Source: Brachynemurus nebulosus
Taxonomy: Eukaryota > Arthropoda > Insecta > Neuroptera > Myrmeleontidae
Reading direction: 5' to 3'
DNA length: 64,000 nucleotides
Assembly (NCBI GenBank): GCA_035578155.1
Contig: JAPWDM010000002.1
Location: forward strand, 34,598,437 to 34,662,436
Below are positions 60,423-64,000 of this stretch, piece by piece. The notes beneath the pieces were generated by a model. That model saw only the letters and a program-made list of their open reading frames with translations. It was not told where the DNA came from and made no database searches. Position 1 is the stretch's first letter. Every line of letters begins with the position of its first letter. Both the position numbers and the translations under genes were made by a program.

Positions 60423-62140
60423 TACACCAATCTATTAATGTTGTCATATTAAACCATTTGGGGCTAAGTCGTACACTTCTGTACGGTTTAGCCCCATCCT
60501 ATACCTCGTGGGAGTTTCATAACCTAACCTCAAATTCCGTCGCCTAACTAGTCATCACTAGTGATCGAGAGAGAGCTTACGAAAAGTATTTTCTTATGAT
60601 CTTATTACTCGCTTATAAGTAAAGGTGTAACGCAAATTTGGCATATATGTATCATTATATTGTATAGAAGTTGATTTGTTCGACCGAAACCGCAATCTCC
60701 TTTATTATAAATAGACATACATGATCTCTCAGCTATAGGATCACAAGTAACCATATACAAGGATATTAGTTTTGAGTCTAAATACAAACATGTTAGTAAA
60801 TTTTATCAAAAGTATATTCTTTTCTTGGAATGATACCGTTATTAGAATCCTGTACGCGCATAGCCAGGAAATAGTTTAGTAACGCTACATAATGCGCATG
60901 TATGAGTTAAACCACGCTCTAGTGTTTATCCAGTGAAAATCATTTAAAAGGACGCTAATTACAAATAGCCAATCATGTTCAAGTATTTCGATGTCCTGTT
61001 TGTATGTAGGCTTGCAAATAACGCTTGTTGGTATTAACTAAAATTTAGACAGTAATTCTCACGGCTAAAAATGCAGACGCAAAATTAATTGAAATAATAC
61101 AAAAATTATAAAAATAAATTTAAAATGCATAAATATTAAAATAAATAAAATGAAAAGTAAAAGAAAGTATTAAAAATGTATATATATTAAATAAAAAGTA
61201 TTTTTAAAATGTATTTAGTGAAAAATTTGGTAAAAAATTGTTATATTTTTGTGAAAAGCGCCATATTTTGTATTGTGTGTATTTTTGAAGCGAGTATAAA
61301 TGGAAGATACTTTACTTGAAACTAAAATTGGAATTTTATTTTGTTTACCCTAAGAAGAAGTTATTTATGGAAAATATTGTTATTGAAAGTTATAAACATT
61401 GATGTTTGAGATTTTTTGAGAAAATGTGTTGATGAATTTTTGGGACATTGGATCGGCCATTTTTATGAAGCAAGTTTGCAATCGTCGTATTATGAGTTTT
61501 TGGAATTGAAAAGTTATTCGAAATTACAAGTTATTTATGTATAAAACGTAACGTGACATTACGTTTAACCTTTCCCAAAAAGTTAATCCTTTTTGTTAAA
61601 AATAATTATCCTTGTAAATGAACACACTTCCGACTTTCATATTTCACCACCTTCATCTAATAACTTAGGACCCATCACATAGCAATTCTACCACGGAACC
61701 TTTTCCAAACGATGTGCTAGAGGAATCCCATCTTCCATCTTGTAACCCGTTGCGTGGATATCAGTTTCATCAGCGAGTGTGTCCGCCAGAGAAGGTGCCT
61801 GTACCACGTTATCGTAACACGGAGCACCAGGATACAAATTTGTTGTGATCATCTAGATAACACGGATGCACCAAGTCCGCGTAACAGCGTATGGTTGCAA
61901 AGGTTCTCCACCCAAATCTTATTTGGCAGTGCCCTAGAATTATAAGAGAAATAATAAAAACAAGTTTTTTCACTGTCACATTGGCATTTATACGCACAGC
62001 GCAACGAATTCAATCCTGTGATTTTCCGCGGTCAGGCGCTAGGTTTTGACACCGATTAGACTCGGCTAGCTTGAAATCTAGACACGAAAAACGAGATGTA
62101 CGGTTTAGCCTCGCTGTACGGTATAGCTCCACTCTCGCCC

Positions 62141-63095
62141 TACATGGCAAACATAATCAAACGCTTCATGTCAGTACACACACAGTGTTTGTCGTAGTAG
62201 AGATACATGCAGCAAACTAGTCACTGGCGCCTAGATATTTTTTGCTTATTAAAATTAATAAAACTTAATTAACAAAATACCCCGGTCGCAGCATCCTGCA
62301 TGACATAGCGAATTTTTAAAAGTTTACGAAAAAAAATTTCAGAATCGATTAGGTAGTTAATTTTTGGAAAATTTGAGCTACTAGCACTCCGTCTGACTTC
62401 ACATATCATACTTACAATTAGTCTATTTATAAGCTCTTTTATAAAATATTTTGACTCTCTAATTAATAGTGAAAAAAATTTCAAAAACGATCGATTAGTT
62501 TTTATTTTTGATGCTTATAGGACCCTAGGATCCTAGCTAAACTCATATGACACACTCTTTGTCCATCTAAAATAACTTTCAATCGGTTGGGTAGTTTCTT
62601 TATGAATTTGGCTTTTGGAACCCCAGGATACCTTATATAAAATAGTCTATATTAATATTTATCTACAGTATTTTAGTTTGTTAAAAGCGAAAAAATTTTC
62701 GAAATCGGTTGAGTAAATAAATGCGTTGAAAGTAGAAGAGCTGTGCCGATTCTGGGCCACCGCAAAACGGAGTAACTTGAACCCCTTTGACGATGTTTGA
62801 AAGCGTGTGACTTACGGTCCTATTGTACCCATTTTACGGTACTACACATTCCGAACTGATGAGTCATCAAACTGTATCGATGTGCAAACCTTGACCTTTG
62901 ACCCGGCACGTACTGAGTACATGTATTTAAAATTTGTTGTTGACATTTGACCCCAACACTCGCTTATACTGTTAGCCTTGAAATTCCTAAGAGGTGAGTC
63001 AATACCAGCGACCAAATTAATTTATGTTAACCCATTATGCATCATCACAATTTACTTATAACAATTTCATTTTGTGTTAACCCATTACCAGCCAA
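62141..63095. other. Intergenic DNA without a recognised gene
   Basis: No supported feature in this stretch. Confidence 0.4.
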
Positions 63096-63100
63096 ACCTA

Positions 63101-63155
63101 ACGCATGCGCAGACTGAATTTAAGTACACGACGCATGCGCAGACTGAATTTTAGG
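63101..63155. repeat. 30-bp tandem duplication with ACGCATGCGCAG
   Basis: ACGCATGCGCAGACTGAATTT occurs at 63101 and again at 63131. The self-complementary GCATGCGC-type core resembles an NRF1-like site, but no promoter context is visible. Confidence 0.7.
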
Positions 63156-63179
63156 TTACAATTTGATAGATGGGGCACA

Positions 63180-63660
63180 CTACCGCGTCTAAAATGTGGG
63201 GAATACCCTAACTCGGGGGTGGACCCAAATTTTTGACACCGTACTGTACTTAAATTTTTGGTACACTACCGTGTCAAAAGTGTGGACCCCCCTGGTCAAA
63301 AAGGTATCCGATCACTTTTTGAAACGTACTGTACGTGCAAACCTTGGCCCCAACACGCGCTTGCCTTAAGTACGTCATCTTAAACGAACTATCACGTCAA
63401 AAAATGTGGGGAATACCCTAACTCGGGGGTGGCCCCAAATTTTTGACGCCGTACTGTACTTAAATTTTTGTTACACTGCCGTGTCAAAAGTGCGGGCCCC
63501 TTGGTCAAAAAGGTATCCGACCACTTTTTGAAGCGTACTGTACGTGCAAACCTTGACCCCAACACGCGCTTGCCTTAATTGCGTCATTTTAAACGAAAGG
63601 TACATTACCAAGTCAAAAATGTGGGGAATACCCTAACCCAAGGGGTGGCCGCTAAATTTT
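63180..63660. repeat. Tandem array, unit ~213 bp
   Basis: GTGGGGAATACCCTAACTCG or a close variant recurs near 63196, 63406 and 63621. Each unit contains CCGTACTGTACTTAAATTTT, CCGTGTCAAAAGTG and AAGGTATCCGA. The GTCAAAAGT/GTACTGTAC theme is shared with the dyad at 5478-5620. A smaller duplication (CAGACTCCAGATTTCAGAC and CAGACTCCAAATTTCAGAC) follows near 63703-63747. The final 250 bp hold nothing I can support. Confidence 0.8.
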
Positions 63661-64000
63661 GTGGGGGGCACTCTACCAAGCGCTAGCCGCAATCATGACT
63701 TCAGACTCCAGATTTCAGACTTCGGGGTCCAGACTCCAAATTTCAGACCGCTACTGTACTGCCGGAAATTTTGGTGTCAATTGTACTTGAGGTTTTTTTT
63801 TTGTATATGAGTCAAGTCTTTATAAGATTAATTTGTTTATTTAATAAAAACTCGTGACTTTATACGGCTTGTGTTTGTTTATTTAAGATTTTTTAGCTGA
63901 CTTAGGATGATGTAATTTCATAATATGTTTGCATCATAGTCAGAGAGGATTTTTATTTAAAAGCAAGTCTCAACTTGTCAGTTCCAGGAATTTTTATCAG

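Larger units (their letters stand above)
56398..60440 (-). mobile_element. CR1/Jockey-superfamily LINE, near full length, minus strand
   Basis: The minus strand encodes ORF1 (PHD finger) and ORF2 (endonuclease plus reverse transcriptase), and the element ends in an (ATT)n tail that appears as (AAT)n at 56398-56423 on the plus strand. ORF1 begins only about 20 bp from where the host element seems to resume, so the 5' UTR is short or truncated. I found no clear target duplication. A PHD-type ORF1 with an APE endonuclease and no RNase H points to the CR1-like group, but clade assignment needs a tree. Confidence 0.85.
55819..62140. mobile_element. TA-flanked TIR element containing an antisense LINE
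   Basis: The left end TA-GGGGAGAGCGGGACTATACC, then GTACAC, is matched at the right by GTACGGTATAGCTCCACTCT, then CGCCC-TA. The phrase GTACGGTATAGCCCC and variants repeats at about 56010-56060, 60462-60500 and 62100-62125, as sub-terminal motifs. Removing the LINE (about 56398-60440) leaves ~2.3 kb without a recognisable transposase. Region 60440-62140 contributes only AT-rich sequence and small unconvincing frames. Confidence 0.6.

Overview
This is an AT-rich eukaryotic window, most likely from an insect with long, transposon-filled introns. I see GT-AG introns, no operon structure, and Tigger-like, gypsy, CR1/Jockey-like and foldback elements. I cannot place it to order from sequence alone. 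Only one host gene is supported: six plus-strand exons (14560-42691) encoding the C-terminal 369 residues of a NOX5-type NADPH oxidase. They cover the linker between the FAD- and NADPH-binding lobes, the NADPH-binding lobe and the terminal Phe. The calcium-binding and haem-membrane parts must lie upstream of the window or in exons I did not recognise.

Region by region: 1-14559 is repeat-rich DNA with no recognised exon. It holds a Tigger-like remnant with nested pieces, a degenerate ~158-bp tandem array beside a (TA)n tract, a 262-bp tandem array, a SINE-like copy and a block of ~150-210-bp repeats. Exons 1 and 2 are at 14.6 and 15.2-15.4 kb. The 17.2-kb intron 2 (15395-32615) holds several TA-flanked terminal-inverted-repeat (TIR) elements. 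One of these (19260-20476) carries a mirrored ~103-bp tandem array in which each unit has a perfect or decayed heat-shock-element-like motif. The same intron contains a complete 9.06-kb Ty3/gypsy-type retrotransposon (22691-31752) with identical 541-bp LTRs and intact gag and pol, inserted into an older foldback element. Exon 3 is at 32.6 kb. The 9.2-kb intron 3 contains a TA-flanked element with a truncated Tigger-like element nested in it, and composite repeat elements with internal minisatellites, including an exact 261-bp tandem duplication. Exons 4-6 (41959-42691) end the gene.

Downstream, a 2.1-kb foldback element with a 5-bp target duplication splits a duplicated segment of the gene's 3' flank. 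It carries a cysteine-rich ORF fragment of a type I associate with arthropod repeats. Then come a 312-bp near-perfect hairpin element, a hAT-like MITE, AT-rich DNA, a complex inverted-repeat block with long (TA)n tracts (51.9-53.4 kb), and a 6.3-kb TIR element (55819-62140) that has received a CR1/Jockey-like LINE in antisense. The LINE has an intact ORF1 and an ORF2 broken by one stop and one frameshift. The window ends in a ~213-bp tandem array.

The only functional gene relationship visible is within NOX5; the remaining coding sequence belongs to mobile elements. Exon boundaries were found by reading frame, splice sites and phase continuity. Element ends were found by matching termini by eye. 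No database search was possible.
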